This document shows, in pieces, positions 27,501 through 39,817 of a stretch of DNA of 64,000 nt. The notes beneath the pieces are model-generated. The model did no database searches. It was not told the origin of the DNA and was given only the letters and a program-made list of their open reading frames with translations. This DNA comes from Helopsaltes ochotensis (taxonomy: Eukaryota; Chordata; Aves; Passeriformes; Locustellidae): positions 1,067,127 to 1,131,126 of the forward strand of contig VXBM01000093.1 of NCBI GenBank assembly GCA_013400155.1. The letters run 5' to 3'. Numbering within the stretch: position 1 is the stretch's first letter; every line of letters begins with the position of its first letter. The position numbers were made by a program, and so were the translations under genes.

Positions 27501-29834
27501 TGGAGCTTAAACCCAGTGCACAGGCACTCCCTGGAATGCTTTTTGAGCCAGTCATGCTTCCTCATGCTCCCCTCTGTGCTGGGACACAGAGATGCACAAA
27601 GCCAGCTCGTCTCTGCAAAGGCAGCACAGGGAGCTGCCGCTTGCTCGGGTGGTTGCTGAACAGCTGTTTCAGCTATGACATAACTGCTTTTAAACTTCAA
27701 AAGAGATCCATGTCTGAGCTGAAAACACAGGGATTGTTTCACAACAGCAAGGGCGAGATGTTAGCAGGCCGCAGAGCGGGTAGTGGACTCAGTGGCACTG
27801 CAGAGCACACATAACATCCTCTCAGCCCCGTCTTCTGCTGACCTTAGGGCTCCAATCCTGCCATTTTTTCTCAAGCAATAACCTTATCCATGCCAACAGA
27901 GCCTGTTATTCCATCTGCTGGTACTCACACTGGAATGTGTTTGCTTTGGGAGAGATTGTGTGCTTTGCTGGTGGGCTCAGAGGACGGATAAAAGCCAGTG
28001 CCCAGCTCTGCAGAGCAGCTTCTAGTGAGGTGAATGAACTCATTAGTAAAAGATTCCTTTAAAAAGTAGGGTGCTATGCAGACCCAATGTGGATTAGACC
28101 TTTTGTAAGTGGAGTTCAAGCATGACCAGATACAGCTCAGCTCTGTCTCATGCTACTTCCTGCCCCTGGGAAAATTTCTGATGCCAGCTGGGACAAGCTC
28201 AGAGAGTTCAAAAATTGTACAGACCAGGCTTGGAGGAGTAGATGTCTTACAAAATGCAGAGAATGCCCAGATTTTTAGACAACTGTGAGGCAACAGGTCA
28301 CACAGATGCTCTGTGACACTGGAGCCGCACGTGAAATTCTGGCCAAAAAGAAATGCTGGAAATGATTTGCTGCAAAACCTGATTATTGTCTTACTGATAT
28401 ATGCAAGGAAAAAGGCAAGGGATTATAATAAAAACTAACAAACAAACAAGCCAGCAGATTCCTGTCTGAAACTGCATCATCAGTCTGCCAGAGCCCAAGT
28501 TTTTCACTGCCATGGGAATCCTTCTGTTCCCATGAATGATGACTGAAAGCTCCTTCTTGCAAACAGCTCTCTGAGTTAACTGGATGACTTCAGATTAACT
28601 TTAAATTTAGAAGTTTAACTTATTGATGTTGGCAGCTAGAACACGGCCATGGAAGAGAGGCAGGAGGAAGAAAAGGAGATGCTATGTTTAAAAACAGTCT
28701 CCCAACTGCCAAAAGCACGGTCAGTGGAGGGATGCGGTGGTGGTTCCAGACAGTGCAATTTGCTGGGTATGGATGGATACAGCTTAAAGCAAGAATTAGG
28801 GGTGACAGTATGTATTTAACACTTAAAGTGTAGAATCTTTGTGTTGGGAACCATGCTAGTGACTAAGAGAGCTTGAGAGAAGACTCTGTTGTGAGTCATC
28901 TCAGCGCCTGCTGAAATCCCGGTGCTGGCACTGATCAGCGCTCAGATTTTTAAGGGCAGACTCATGAGCCAGGCAATCCAGAGCTCTGTTACCAGATGAG
29001 CAAGGGAAGAAAACCTCACCCAACCAACACGGTCTTCAGGAATGGCAGATTTCAAAAACACGCTGGGAAATATTTCCACACCGCTGAAAGCATTTACTTG
29101 GAGGTCTCGCTCTGGGTCCAGAATTGCTGTCAGGTATTGCAACTCCAAAATAAAAGTAATAGCCCTCAGTTAAATCATCCTGCCTCTAGATTAAGGGTTA
29201 CACTGAGCAGCTCTATCCTGTAGACTAAATATCCTCTCACAAATGCATTCTGGCATCAGAGATTTCCATAGGTGGGTGGCTTTGACAGAAATTCATGCTA
29301 AGTCCAGAGCCAAACGCTGTGAGAAAAGCTATCCCAAACACCCATTGTCCTTTGCAAAAATAACAGAAAATTGATCATTCTCCACCCCAAAACCACAGCG
29401 TTCCTCAAGCTCTAATTCCCCAGGGCAGCCCAAGTGCTGCTCTTTCAGCCTGTGCTGCTCAGAGGCAGGTCAAGGACTGCTGCTGGGAGGGGCTGTGGCA
29501 CAGCAGCAGCAGAGGTGCTGCCCCAGGGACTGCCAGTGAATTTGGGTCCTTGAGGCACAAAGTGAGCAGAGAGAGCTGATGGGGACAGCAAAGCACGTGG
29601 ATTCCCCAGCCCAGGTAATAAGGTTGAAACCTGCCCTGAGGGTAGCCTTTAACCTCTGCATCTCTCATTTTTCACTTGTGCTGTGGCAGCAAAAGCAGCA
29701 GCAGCACTCCAACAGAGATATCAGCTCCTGCATTCCCACATGCTCGGGTCTGGCACCAGGCTGCTGCAGGTCAGGCCCAGATGTGATCTGTAGCATGGCC
29801 TGTGACAGGTTATTTATCCTTTAGGCTACCAGTG
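21587..29834. other. intergenic stretch, no gene seen
   Basis: Mixed AT-rich and moderately GC-rich DNA. Short tandem copies of TTCCACTTTC/ATTCCA lie at about 22690-22741. A chain of two open frames in one + frame at about 27047-27814 is noted as a weak candidate in the findings. No splice-site-bounded exon, tRNA or recognisable transposon was found. Confidence 0.5.
22690..22741. repeat. short imperfect tandem repeat (CATTCCACTTTC / TTTTCCACATTT units)
   Basis: Units of 'cattccactttc', 'cacattttcattccactttcattcca' and 'ttttccacattt' repeat with small changes over about 50 bases. This is a local slippage duplication with no other attached feature. Confidence 0.7.
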
Positions 29835-29856
29835 ATTAATATCATATGATATTAAT
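29835..29856. repeat. 22-bp perfect palindrome
   Basis: ATTAATATCAT is followed immediately by its exact reverse complement ATGATATTAAT, with CATATG at the centre and no spacer. Symmetry stops at the next base on each side. Confidence 0.9.
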
Positions 29857-30383
29857 TCTCCCTAAAAGAGTTGTGCTTTCTGCAAGGATGGGACTTGGCT
29901 GTTGCAAAGAAATGGCTTTAGGTTACAGCAAAACCAGTAAAATAACTCCAAAATTATCCCCAAAAAAATGCAGTGCTGATGTACAGCAAGACTTTATTTA
30001 TGTCATGTGCAATTAGGCTTGTTTTCCACCTTTTGACAGGAGCATTTCAGCCCAGAGTAAGAACGAAACACACACAAGCAGCATGATGCCACAGTCAGAA
30101 AGACTCCCTTCATCCAGGAAAGAAAGGGCTCTTACATTGTCAAAGGGAGCCTCCTGTTGTCTTCCAGCTGGCATTTTCTGGCCAGCTGAAAGCTAAAATA
30201 ACCCTTCCTTTATGCTTTCAATACTGTGATCTAATGGCTAAATGGACTTTTACTACAAAGCATAATTTTCTCTTTTGGTTTTGCTCATCACTTAATGGAA
30301 AGGCCCCATAACATTCTGCTTACATCCCAAACAGTGGCTGCTCAGCAGAAGTGAAGGACATGTTGCCTTATAGCCCTGCAGTA

Positions 30384-30416
<33 letters not shown>

Positions 30417-31115
30417 GTAATAGTAATAGTAATAGTAATAGTAATAGTAATAGTAATAGTAATAGTAATAGTAATAGTAATAGTAATAGTAATAGTAATA
30501 GTAATAGTAATAGTAATAATAGTGGTTGTTATTGTTGTTGTTATTGTTATTATTTCACTGCAGCTGGCTGGCTGCCTGAAGCTGCTGCAGGCTCACCCTG
30601 GGCAGGCAGTTCCCAAAGTCCAGTGGTTGGAAGGCACCACCAGTTTTTGCACAGTGCAGGTTTTACCCCTGCTCACATTTTGCTGATAGGAGCGCACAGT
30701 GTCCCAGCTCCCCAGGGTTTAGTTCCAGACCAGTAATTCTCATTGCACTGGGCAGCAGCACTGCTGCAGGTGACATGAGAGCAAAGCCACTCCATGCCAA
30801 AGGTGCCACATCACCTTTTGATCACTCCCTTCTCACTTTGCATTAGGCACTTGTGGCACCCAGACCTGGCTCCTAGACCACTGATTCTTCCAAGGAATCG
30901 TGAAGCTTTAGGCACAGAGCCTGTTGGTGCACTGAGGTTACAGGGAGGAAGAAGAGCAGCTCAGATCCTGACTGGGGCTGAGCTCTGCCCTGGGGTGATG
31001 GCCTCCAAAGGCTGAGGAGCAGCAGCAGCAGCTGGCTATGAATGGAAAGTGGGGGGAAGCAGAGGATTTGGGTGCTCTGGAGCATCCAATGAGAACAGAA
31101 CCACAAACCTTAACT
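29857..31115. other. intergenic stretch with hexamer microsatellite
   Basis: No gene is seen. The main content is the TAA/TAGTAA microsatellite described separately. The remaining sequence is moderately GC-rich with short stop-poor frames on both strands and no exon signals. Confidence 0.6.
30385..30555. repeat. compound microsatellite: (TAA)n, then (TAGTAA)17, then GTT/ATT-rich tail
   Basis: About ten TAA trinucleotides lead into 17 uninterrupted TAGTAA hexamers (30415-30516), followed by a short degenerate stretch and a GTTGTTATT-rich segment to about 30555. The TAGTAA unit is two TAA units with one A-to-G change, so the array probably began as pure (TAA)n and the mutated dimer then expanded. 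One + frame across it translates as alternating Val-Ile and is not a gene. Confidence 0.95.
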
Positions 31116-31474
31116 CGTGTATGTTGCCCTGATTTTTGCAGCCTTTCTAATGTGTTTCTTAACTTTTAAAATAGAGTCAGAATCCTCAGTGTTTAAGTAG
31201 TGCTTTGCCTTTCTCACGCTGGTGTTATCTGTAAGATAGGGTTTGTTTAGAGAATAGATTAGTAAATATCACATGCCTTTGGATGCAAAATTGTACTGAC
31301 TGACCGTCAGCTGGGCCAGTGGAGATGAGAGGTGTTCACCTTTTCATCCAATCCCTGGCATGGACCTGAGGTCTATTTAAGAAAGAAAGAATAAACAAAA
31401 GGCCCTCTTTTGAGTCCTTCTCCTCATTGAATGTCCTGTGTAGTTCTTGCTGTGCTGAACAATCCACACATGTA
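31116..31474 (+). mobile_element. solo LTR of an endogenous retrovirus, copy 2 (LTR 31122-31468 plus target duplication)
   Basis: Same family and same orientation as the LTR at 21235-21580. It starts TGTTGCCCTG, ends AATCCACA, and is about 347 bp. The flanks are CGTGTA (31116-31121) and CATGTA (31469-31474). They differ by one G-to-A change at a CpG, which is the expected decay of an originally identical 6-bp target duplication. It contains CCAAT (in 'atccaatccctgg'), TATTTAAG and AATAAA in order. No internal retroviral genes adjoin it. Confidence 0.85.
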
Positions 31475-33329
31475 CATAAAGGTTTTCTGTAGGGCCAACC
31501 TGCAGCTCAGCAGTGCAGCTCCCAGGGACTGACTCCTGGCAGGGCACAGAGTGGGGACAGACTGAGGGCTTACAAGGACACACGTCCCAGAGCATCAACC
31601 ACTTCCACACATGCTCTGCACATGCTCTTCAATTGTTTAGGGCTGTCTCCTTAATTTTCTTCAGCTGTCCCCATTGTAGCAGAAGCCTCCTTGCTCTGAA
31701 GGGGCAACTGAATGTTGGAAGTGCAACACCACTGAAAGGGGGGAGAGAGAACTGCATTTTCCTTGGAAAACTCAACTAACTCATCTGGAAAGGGAAGCTA
31801 CTTATTGCATGTGTTTCATTATGGGAAGAAAATGCCTTTAAAAATCTAAAATCAAGAAATTCGTGGGAAGGTAATTCCTGGAAGTTAGCTGAGTCCGTAC
31901 CTTCCATTACTGTTCCCTATCAAGAAATGTTCCTGTTTCTTTTCTCTGGTAATCACGGGTTTCAGGCCAGCTTCAGCATGTGCCTGTTCACTTCTCCAGG
32001 CAGATTGATGGCCCAGCTGAAACTGAATTTATGGACACGACCCTCCCCTGACCAAGGCTCACCTCCTCAGATAGATGCAGGTCTGTAGCTCCCAGTGAAG
32101 CGCAAGGGATGGGAGGCACCAAAATAACTTGTGAGGATCTCCATGAGAAGGATAAGCCATTTCTACCTAAACCCACTGAATTTATATGCTTTCACCCACT
32201 ATCTGGAAGCACCTAGGGATGGCCATACCTCAACTGGATTCCTAAAACTGGGCTGGGCACCTTGGGAAAAGCTCAGCATCCCAAAGCTCCTCACAGGATG
32301 CTGAAACTAAACCCAGCCTTGCTGCTGCCAAATGAAGCTATTTCCTCCTGCAGCTGAAGGGCCCAAGGCAGCAAATACCCTGGGACAGGTCTGCTCCTTT
32401 GCCCAAAGCCAGGGCTCTGCTTCAGCTTCTCTCTTTATCCAGCACTGAAGCCAGCAGCTGTGAAGTAAGACTGCTTCCTTTTTTTAATTTTAATTATTAA
32501 GAAGGAAGTAAAACAATTCATTGTTCTGGGGAGAATATCCCTAGAGTCTAACTACTGAAAAATCAAACAGCATTTGAAAAGCAAGACAATAAGGCTAGCT
32601 TGAACTCACAGAGCATTAGAATTGCCCTGGCAGGAACACAAGTGATTCCCTGATAGATGAAATAACAACTCTGCAATTACATGAAACAATATGTAAACTG
32701 AAAACACAGTGCCACCCTGCTATTTGTACACCCTGTGTTCCACTGTCATCCTCTTATTGTTAGCCCTTTAAGTATTGTGTTTCTTAGGCTTTTAAATACT
32801 TCGTTAACATGATTTGCCAGCAATCTTTTTGTCTTAAAGAAGAATATTTTCTCCCACCAGGACTCCAATTAAGCCACTTTTTAATGTAAGACATCCAGGC
32901 TTCAGTGATATTTCCATGCTCTTGATGGTTTAAGTGGGAGTCACAGAGAAGCACCTGATACAAACAGAAAAATAACACCTGAAAACCTGATGTGAGGTGA
33001 GAAGAATGAATCAAAAATGAATCCTTCCCTGTGGGCAACAGTTTATGGAAAATTTGTAAAGGATGATGAAGGTGAAATGGATTCACTTCTGTACTCCCAC
33101 CTATAAAGCACACATCTAAGAAATTAATCTCCTCTGGATCATAAAACTAGTTTTAACCCCTGAGAAATAATTAAGTTTCCTTGTTTTGATTGACGTCTTG
33201 CAGGGCAAGAAAAAAATAAATGGATACGATCTCCTTCCCCTGCAGCAGAGGAACATCCTGGCAGAGGGCAGAGCCCGCAGCTCCTGCCTCATTCCCTTCA
33301 GATCTGCTTGAAGAACTCCTACTGCCATA

Positions 33330-33343
33330 GTGCCATCTAGAGA
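33330..33343 (-). promoter_or_regulatory. CTCF-like core motif
   Basis: The - strand reads TCTCTAGATGGCAC, agreeing with 12 of 14 positions of the core consensus CCASYAGRKGGCRS as I remember it. A motif match alone does not show binding. Confidence 0.3.
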
Positions 33344-33914
33344 CAGCTACAGAAACTAAGGAGGGTTTGCTCCAAAACCTTTTAGTGTTGTTTGAGGGTT
33401 TGTGGGGTCATAGCCCAGCAAGGATTATTGCTTGTTATTCCAGCAGCCCTTAATTACAGCTTCGGGCTCCAACACCAAACCCCACGGATCCCGGTGCAAA
33501 GGCTTCTGCTGGGTTCAGCACAAGCCAGGATTTGTCTTGTCCCACTTCCCCAGGAGGAGGAGTTCATCATGATTAGCTCTTTATTAACATAAAAGTACCA
33601 GCAGAGCACCCAGCACAGCAAACAGCTCTGGACACTTGTGTGTGTGTGTGTGACCCCAGGGACAGTGCCTGGACCACCAAATTAACATTACACAGTTGGA
33701 ATTACTCCTGCCTTTTCCTTAAAAGCCAGTGTGGGCAGAGATACAGAACACCAACACTTGTTCTGGTATTTCAGCATCCTCATGTCCCTCTGACACCCTG
33801 AATAAAAACAAGAATCTATGGTTCGTGAGTCTAAGTACTTTGAAGGAGTGAAAAATGGGGTTTCACGTAAGTGCAAATTTAAAATTTAGTCACATAGGAG
33901 GGAAAAAATAGCCG

Positions 33915-34005
33915 GCTGACATTTAAAGCACTGGCCTGGTAAGGAAGATGCAGGTTTACATCCAGATTTCCAGCTGTATCAAGGACATTGCTGAACCTGG
34001 GGTGT
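33915..34005 (+). mobile_element. possible MIR-like tRNA-derived SINE relic
   Basis: 'aaagcactggcctgg' (A-box side), 'caggtttacatcc' (B-box-like; compare GGTTCGAATCC), then 'agctgt...caaggacattgctgaacct' follow the order and spacing of the MIR family head and core. The match is degenerate and judged from memory. Ancient MIR-type copies do survive at low density in birds. It could also be chance similarity. Confidence 0.3.
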
Positions 34006-35299
34006 ACAGAAAGCTGACAGTGACTCCTCCACTCTCTCCTTATCTCTCTTATTTTATTTCTCTCTTTTCAGATCTCTCTGTGGCTGCTCAATACCTCAGC
34101 CGTGGCTTTCACTTGTCATAAAAGTAATGAATAATATTAATAAAAAAATACTGCAAGTGTCTCTCCACATAAGAATTATTTAAAGGTGTTTTCTTATACT
34201 CCCTAGAGAACAGATTCACAGACAAATTTAAGCTACTAAATCAAAGGCAAATTATTAAAATGTTGTAAAGCTAAGGACAGAGAAATTACAGGATATAAAA
34301 TTGATGATCATCTTGCTCGCACTGAAAAACCTCTTCTCAATCATAAGGCAAGTGGCCTCTGATGGCAAAATATCTATATTCCACTGCAGGTGGATGTCCT
34401 CAGGAGAAAGTTGGATTAAGCAGAAGGCAAAGTAATACAGACCTCACGCAATGGCTGCCTGAGAGCAAAATATGCATCTTTTCTACATCCCTAAAAGGTT
34501 ATAAATTTCCTTGTAGTAGGGGTTTGAATGGAAATATCTTTTTCGTCACTTGGACAGAAAGGACAGTAAAATCAAGATCAAAATCCCACTGATGGGCCGG
34601 TTTTGCCAAGGAAGAGGGAGAACTGTTCTAGAGCTGGTGTCTTGTCTTACAAAAAGAGGTCCACATCTCTGGTCCAGCATCTCTGTGCATCTCTGTAGGC
34701 CAGAGTAGATGGGAACATGGTATAAACACCTGGAGATGGGGTTTTTGAGCTTGTGAGCCTCACATGGGCGGACCCTGCTGTAGATGGGCATCAGAGCTGG
34801 GCAGCTGACAGTGGCAAATCACCCTCCTGAGAGCCCTTGGCTGGTAATACTGCAGAGCCCGCAGTAAGGCAACAAAAGGCTAAAGGGAACAGCATTAGAT
34901 ATTTTGCTTCTCAACCTTTTTACATTTTAACTACATCTTGCGTGCCGTAGCTGAACAAATACTCCTTTTTGAAACACCTCTCACTAGGATTCAATAGTAC
35001 AAACCATCTATTAAGCAGTAACAAAGATCATAAAGAAGGCCTTAAATTATCATTTAAAAACCGCTGTCTAAACAGAGGGTCTGGTCAGTCTCTTAAACAG
35101 AAATGTGACTTATTGACCTCCATGTGTCCATGTATTGACTTTGTTCCAAAACCCACACTACCAATTTTACAAAAGTAAGAAATCAACCAAAGAATGCTTC
35201 CCCGCGTGCAGACAGGTGATCCACAGAGAGCAATTTCTAAGTAGCAGCAAAGCTACAGAGCACAGCTGCTGCTGAATCTACCCTAAACTGAGGAGGAGC

Positions 35300-35635
35300 T
35301 GGAGACCCTCAAGGAGAATCCAGAGCATGACCCAGAGATGGGTCAGAGGGACTGATGGGGCATAGAGAGATCCTCCTGCCCTGACACAGGGACATCTTGG
35401 GTTCAATCCTCATGTTAGGTACAAGGAAGAAGTTTTTCACAACGAGAGTGGTGGGACACTGGCACAAATTGCCCAGAGAGGTGGTGGATGCCCTGTCCCT
35501 GCAAACATTCAGGGTCAGGCTGGACAGGGCTTTGAGCCACCTGGTCCAGTTGAGGATGTTCCTACTCCTGCAGCAGCCTTGGATGAGGTGACCTTTAGAG
35601 GTCCCACCTGACCCAAACCATTCTATGATTCTGTG
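35300..35635 (+). mobile_element. CR1 LINE 3' end
   Basis: This is the clearest CR1 copy in the window. It contains 'caaggaagaagtttttcac', 'gtggtgggacactggcac', 'ttgcccagagaggtggtggatgccctgtccctg', 'ggtcaggctggacagggctttgagccacctggtccag', 'gaggtgacctttagaggtcccacctgacccaaacc', and ends with the family-typical tail ATTCTATGATTCTGTG at about 35620-35635. It is in + orientation and severely 5'-truncated, as is normal for CR1. The 5' boundary is approximate because similarity weakens before about 35340. Confidence 0.9.
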
Positions 35636-38564
35636 CTATTCAGGAGCCCCACAAGAGGAGGGCCATGAACAAAACCAGCAAAATGTACGTGCCCACTAAA
35701 TCCTCTGGGGTGAAGCGCCCAGGGCTGAAGATGAGGGACCTGGAGGGAGGGAAAGCACAGCCAGAGGGGAACTGCCACCATCCTCTCCCCTGGTGGTCTG
35801 AGCCCTGGCAAGAAGAGCTGTCACACTGTCCCGGTGACCCCTGCCCACAGCGCTGCTCTCACACCTCCTGTAGCCAGGCCAGGACCTGCTGCAGCCGTCA
35901 GAAAGGCGCTGCCTCACCTCCCTCCCAGCTCCCTGGGAAAACATCCCCCAGCACTGCGGCCACTCAGATCCTCACAGAGGAGCGTGGTAAGGAAAAAATT
36001 CCTGCCGCGTAATTTCTCCAGCGCAAGGAACTAATGCAGGCCACGGATCTGACACTCTGCCTCTCGTGCTGGAGAAGAGAGCAGACGGCTGTGTTTTAAC
36101 ATCAGCTCCTAAGTATAATTTCTTGTAATTGTAAAGCGCTTTAGAGGTACTTGTGAACTTGGGTGGATGGCTCCTAAAGAAGTTGATGAATAACCCAGGA
36201 CGGATTCAGCTTCTAAACAGACCCAGCACTGAAGGAGGGAATGCGGAGAAAGGTTTTGCCTTCCATTAGCAACACTATCCAAACAACTGACCCTCTCCCT
36301 GAGAGATTAGCTCACAGCAGGTGAGCTGTAATCTGCTCTGATCGGCAGGCAAGGAAAGCATTCATTCCAGCTGCATTGCAGCCAGAGCTTTTCTTCTCTT
36401 CTTTTTTTTCACACATTGTGAGTTCCCAACGAAGGATTCCAGCTACCAGATCAAACATTTTGCCATTTATTTGTAGAAATGGTTCTGGTCCGAAGTTGGG
36501 ATGGTAACCAGCTGAAGACTGGCTGGTGGGTAAGTTTTTACCAGAACGGCCATCAGCACTTTCTCATCTGGAAAATGGTCATTTGATAGGGACCAGATCT
36601 TGATCAGGGTCAATTCTGTGCTGGGAATTTGTTGTCAATTTATGATGCTAGAGATAATCTACTGAAAATTATTATTTGGAAATTATATTGTATTACCCCT
36701 CACCTGATATACTCAGTTGCCAACTGGAGAATATTTTCAGAAAAGAGTCACACAATTTCTGGCTTTCTGCTCCACAGCCTCATGGGAAACATACAAGACA
36801 CAGTTAAAAGATGAGGTTAAATCCCCAGATCTGCTGCATTTTAGAGCTCACAGATTCACTTGTTACTACGGCACATATATTTCCCTAAAACCAGTAGAGC
36901 CTTCATCATCCCGCAGCCAGAAACCATGCATCCTTTTGTTCCTCTCTTTCTCTCCCCCTTTGGCCAACAATCTCTCCTGGCTAAGGCCATTGACTTCTCT
37001 CCACAGGTATCAATCACACATTTCTCCTCCACAAATCTGAATAACCAACAAAATCCAATTACACTCAGAGAGATTGTTCTCAGCTAAGACTCAGTTTGAA
37101 GATGGTAATTTTTAATTTGGACTGAAAAACACCTTGTGTGTTTGAAAGCTTAGCTGTTTGGGCTTGTGTGGATTTTTTCCCCTCCCACCTACACCTGCAG
37201 GCCTGATAAGAGGTATCACCTCTTCCTACACGAATGGCTTTGCTCTCCAGTCCTGTTACCTGCGGCAGGGGGGTTGCTCACCAGGGATGGTGCCAACCGC
37301 TGGCCTCAGAAGCTTCTGCACAGCTTGTGATCCACTGGGGCTCCTGTTTCCCAGGCTGGAGTCAAAGAGACATCTCGTGGCCACAGCTTATACTGCAAAG
37401 GAGCTATTTTTTTGCACAGAACATCCCTTGCATGCAGAGGGACAAGAACTGCCTGGGATGATCTGTACCACGACTCCGTTGGGCCAAATAGCAGAGGATG
37501 CCAAAACACCGTGCACCTGATTCAGCCTCCAGCCATTCTCTCTGCGTGCCTTCAGAGCATGAGGATATTTGAAATGCAGGCATAATCTATCTCTGTGCTT
37601 TTTGTTCAGACTTGTAAGTACATAAAAAAGAAACAGCTTGGCAGGGGATGGCAGAGAGCTGCAACTGAGTCACTGGGAGAAAACAGAAAGGGAGCAGTTG
37701 CTCACTCTCTTCCAGCACAGGACTCAGAGCCAGCAGGTGAAGGTTTTGATAGCCATGCTGAGGCAGGAAAAGGAGGAAGATATTCCTCTTGGGCAGTGGA
37801 GGATTCAAGGGAGGCTCCTTGCTGGAGGAGGCTGGAAATGTATAAAGTCCACCAGGGTTAAAGGAAAAATTGCACAAACATCAGGAAAACAGAGCTCCAC
37901 TGAGAGAAGCAGCAAAAAAGGCGTAGTAGTGCTGGAAATGCCCTGTGCTGCAGTTCTGGGAAAGCACTCAGGAATACAATGTCCTTTCTCCAAGGCATCT
38001 GCCCATGGCTGTCACAGGAGTGCCCATGGCTACACACGAGGCAGGGCAGGCCCAGGTGTGACCAGCACTGTGGGCTTTACACTCACAGCTACAGTTCCAG
38101 GGAAACCTGGGAGCATCCTAGGAGCACGGGGCAAGTGCCAGTCTGATCCTGACTTTCTGTCAGGACCTTTCTGAGAGCTGTGTGGAAGGTGAGCAGGGAG
38201 ACCACATTAGCAGCGGGGAGCCTCAGCTCTCAGCGTGATGTGGGTAAGGTCAGGCTCAGCATCGGGGTTTTCAGGTGAACTGGGAGAAGATTTTCCAAAG
38301 GGAAACACTCCTGGTACTGCACCATCCCTACCCCAAAAACATTGCTTAGTCTTGGCTTGCTATGAAGCGTCCCCTCCTGCTCCCTTGCCTGCCTGGACCT
38401 CATCCTGAAGTCCCCCATCTGTGGGCAGGGGAGGACAGGAGGCTGAGGCTGAGGTCTGGGTGTACCTCCTGCATTCCCTGACACCCCCATCTGTCTGAGG
38501 TGAAATAACCCAAAACACATTCACTTTCCCGGGCTGGAAGACCTGGCCTACCACCCAGAGCCTC

Positions 38565-38660
38565 TGGACTTTTACAAAGATTTGATCTTTGACCTTGTCC
38601 AAGCTGCTCGTTCCTCCCTTTAAGGAGTGACAAGGCTGCCCCTGACAAAGAGAAAGAGGC
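38565..38660 (+). repeat. diverged direct repeat, copy A
   Basis: A segment running from 'ctctggacttttacaaagattt' through 'ccttgtccaagctgctcgttcctccctttaagg' to 'gtgacaaggctgcccctgacaaagagaaag' is similar to a + strand segment about 1.25 kb downstream. By eye roughly three quarters of positions match over about 80 bases. I do not recognise the family. It is either two copies of an old interspersed repeat or a local duplication. Confidence 0.6.
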
Positions 38661-39817
38661 ATGAATGCTGCACGAGTGGTGTCCCAGAATTTGAGAAATA
38701 ACCAGCTCAGACCCGCAGCTAGCTAAGAAAGGGGTTTAAATTAATCTTTGTTGACTCCTCCTAAATGCTTCCTCCATGATTAACACCAGAGGTGATGTTG
38801 ATAGCGCGATTCATTGTCAAAATAGCTTATAAAACAATTCCATAAAACCGTGTAAATCTTGTGTTGATCTTACTTTTTACAAGGAGTCTTAAAGCCATAT
38901 ATCCCAGCACCATTTACAAGGTTGTTGCAGGTGTGGGATCAGCCTTAGAAATATAGCTACTACTTAAACTGTGTATTTTACGAGCCCGGGGAAACATCCG
39001 TTTGAACTGTAAAAGGAGCTTTCCAGCCCTCTTGCCTCTGTGTGCAGAGACCAAGCCTTTGCCCATCAGCCTTCAGCACCCCCTGAGCCACAGCCAAGGT
39101 GCAGGGACAGGATTCCTTTGTCAACAAACCTTAGCAAAGCTTTCCAGGATGTTGACCTTTGCCTTCAGGAGGAGCTTCAGCATCCCCAGGCCCAGCCGTC
39201 ACTGCAAACCGCTGAGCACCCTAAAGCCATTTGCCATTTGCAGCCCCTGTGGGGCTGTTTTGCTGTGGGCTGCAGTCATTGCTCTGGTGAAGCACACAGG
39301 CTATTTACTGCTGCTCTGGAGCACAAAGAAACAGGTGGAAAGGGGAAGAATGAATAGCCCAATCATGGGAATCAGATGACAGAAGGCATTTAAGCAGGCA
39401 ATATATACCATAATTACGTAATAGCTATTTAACAGACATCAGGGTGAGTCTCCTGGGGATAAAGGAAAGGCAAGAGACATTTCTCCCTGCGAGTAAAAAA
39501 TTATCAGGATTTTAATCCCATATTAACACTCAAGATTACATCTCCTCCTCTACATCCTTTGAGCTCTCCTTTCAGCTCCCAGTGAAACAGCCCTGAGATT
39601 GCACAAACTGCTGCCCTTATCCCACAGTGACCACGGAACACAGGATTGGTTAGGTCCCAAACTATCGCATATCTCTTCTTTTCTGGGTACATGGGCAACC
39701 ACAGCTGCAGCTGCCACACTGCACCCAAAGAACTCTGTGCTGTGCAGCTGGGTACATGAGGTCCACATTTATAACACCGGGAGGAAAAGGGTTGCTCTTG
39801 GGTTTGAAGTTCAGGGG

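Larger units (their letters stand above)
31475..35299. other. intergenic stretch, no gene seen
   Basis: Mostly AT-rich DNA without exon-like features. It holds a (GT)n run at about 33638-33652, a CTCF-like motif at 33330-33343 and a MIR-like SINE relic at about 33915-34005. No open frame here has supporting splice signals or recognisable domains. Confidence 0.6.

Noticed and set aside
30351..30686. 111-codon frame with alternating Val-Ile
   Set aside because: It is a translation of the TAA/TAGTAA microsatellite.
21235..31468. A full provirus bounded by the two LTRs
   Set aside because: Each LTR has its own target duplication, and the intervening DNA shows no gag, pol or env-like frames.
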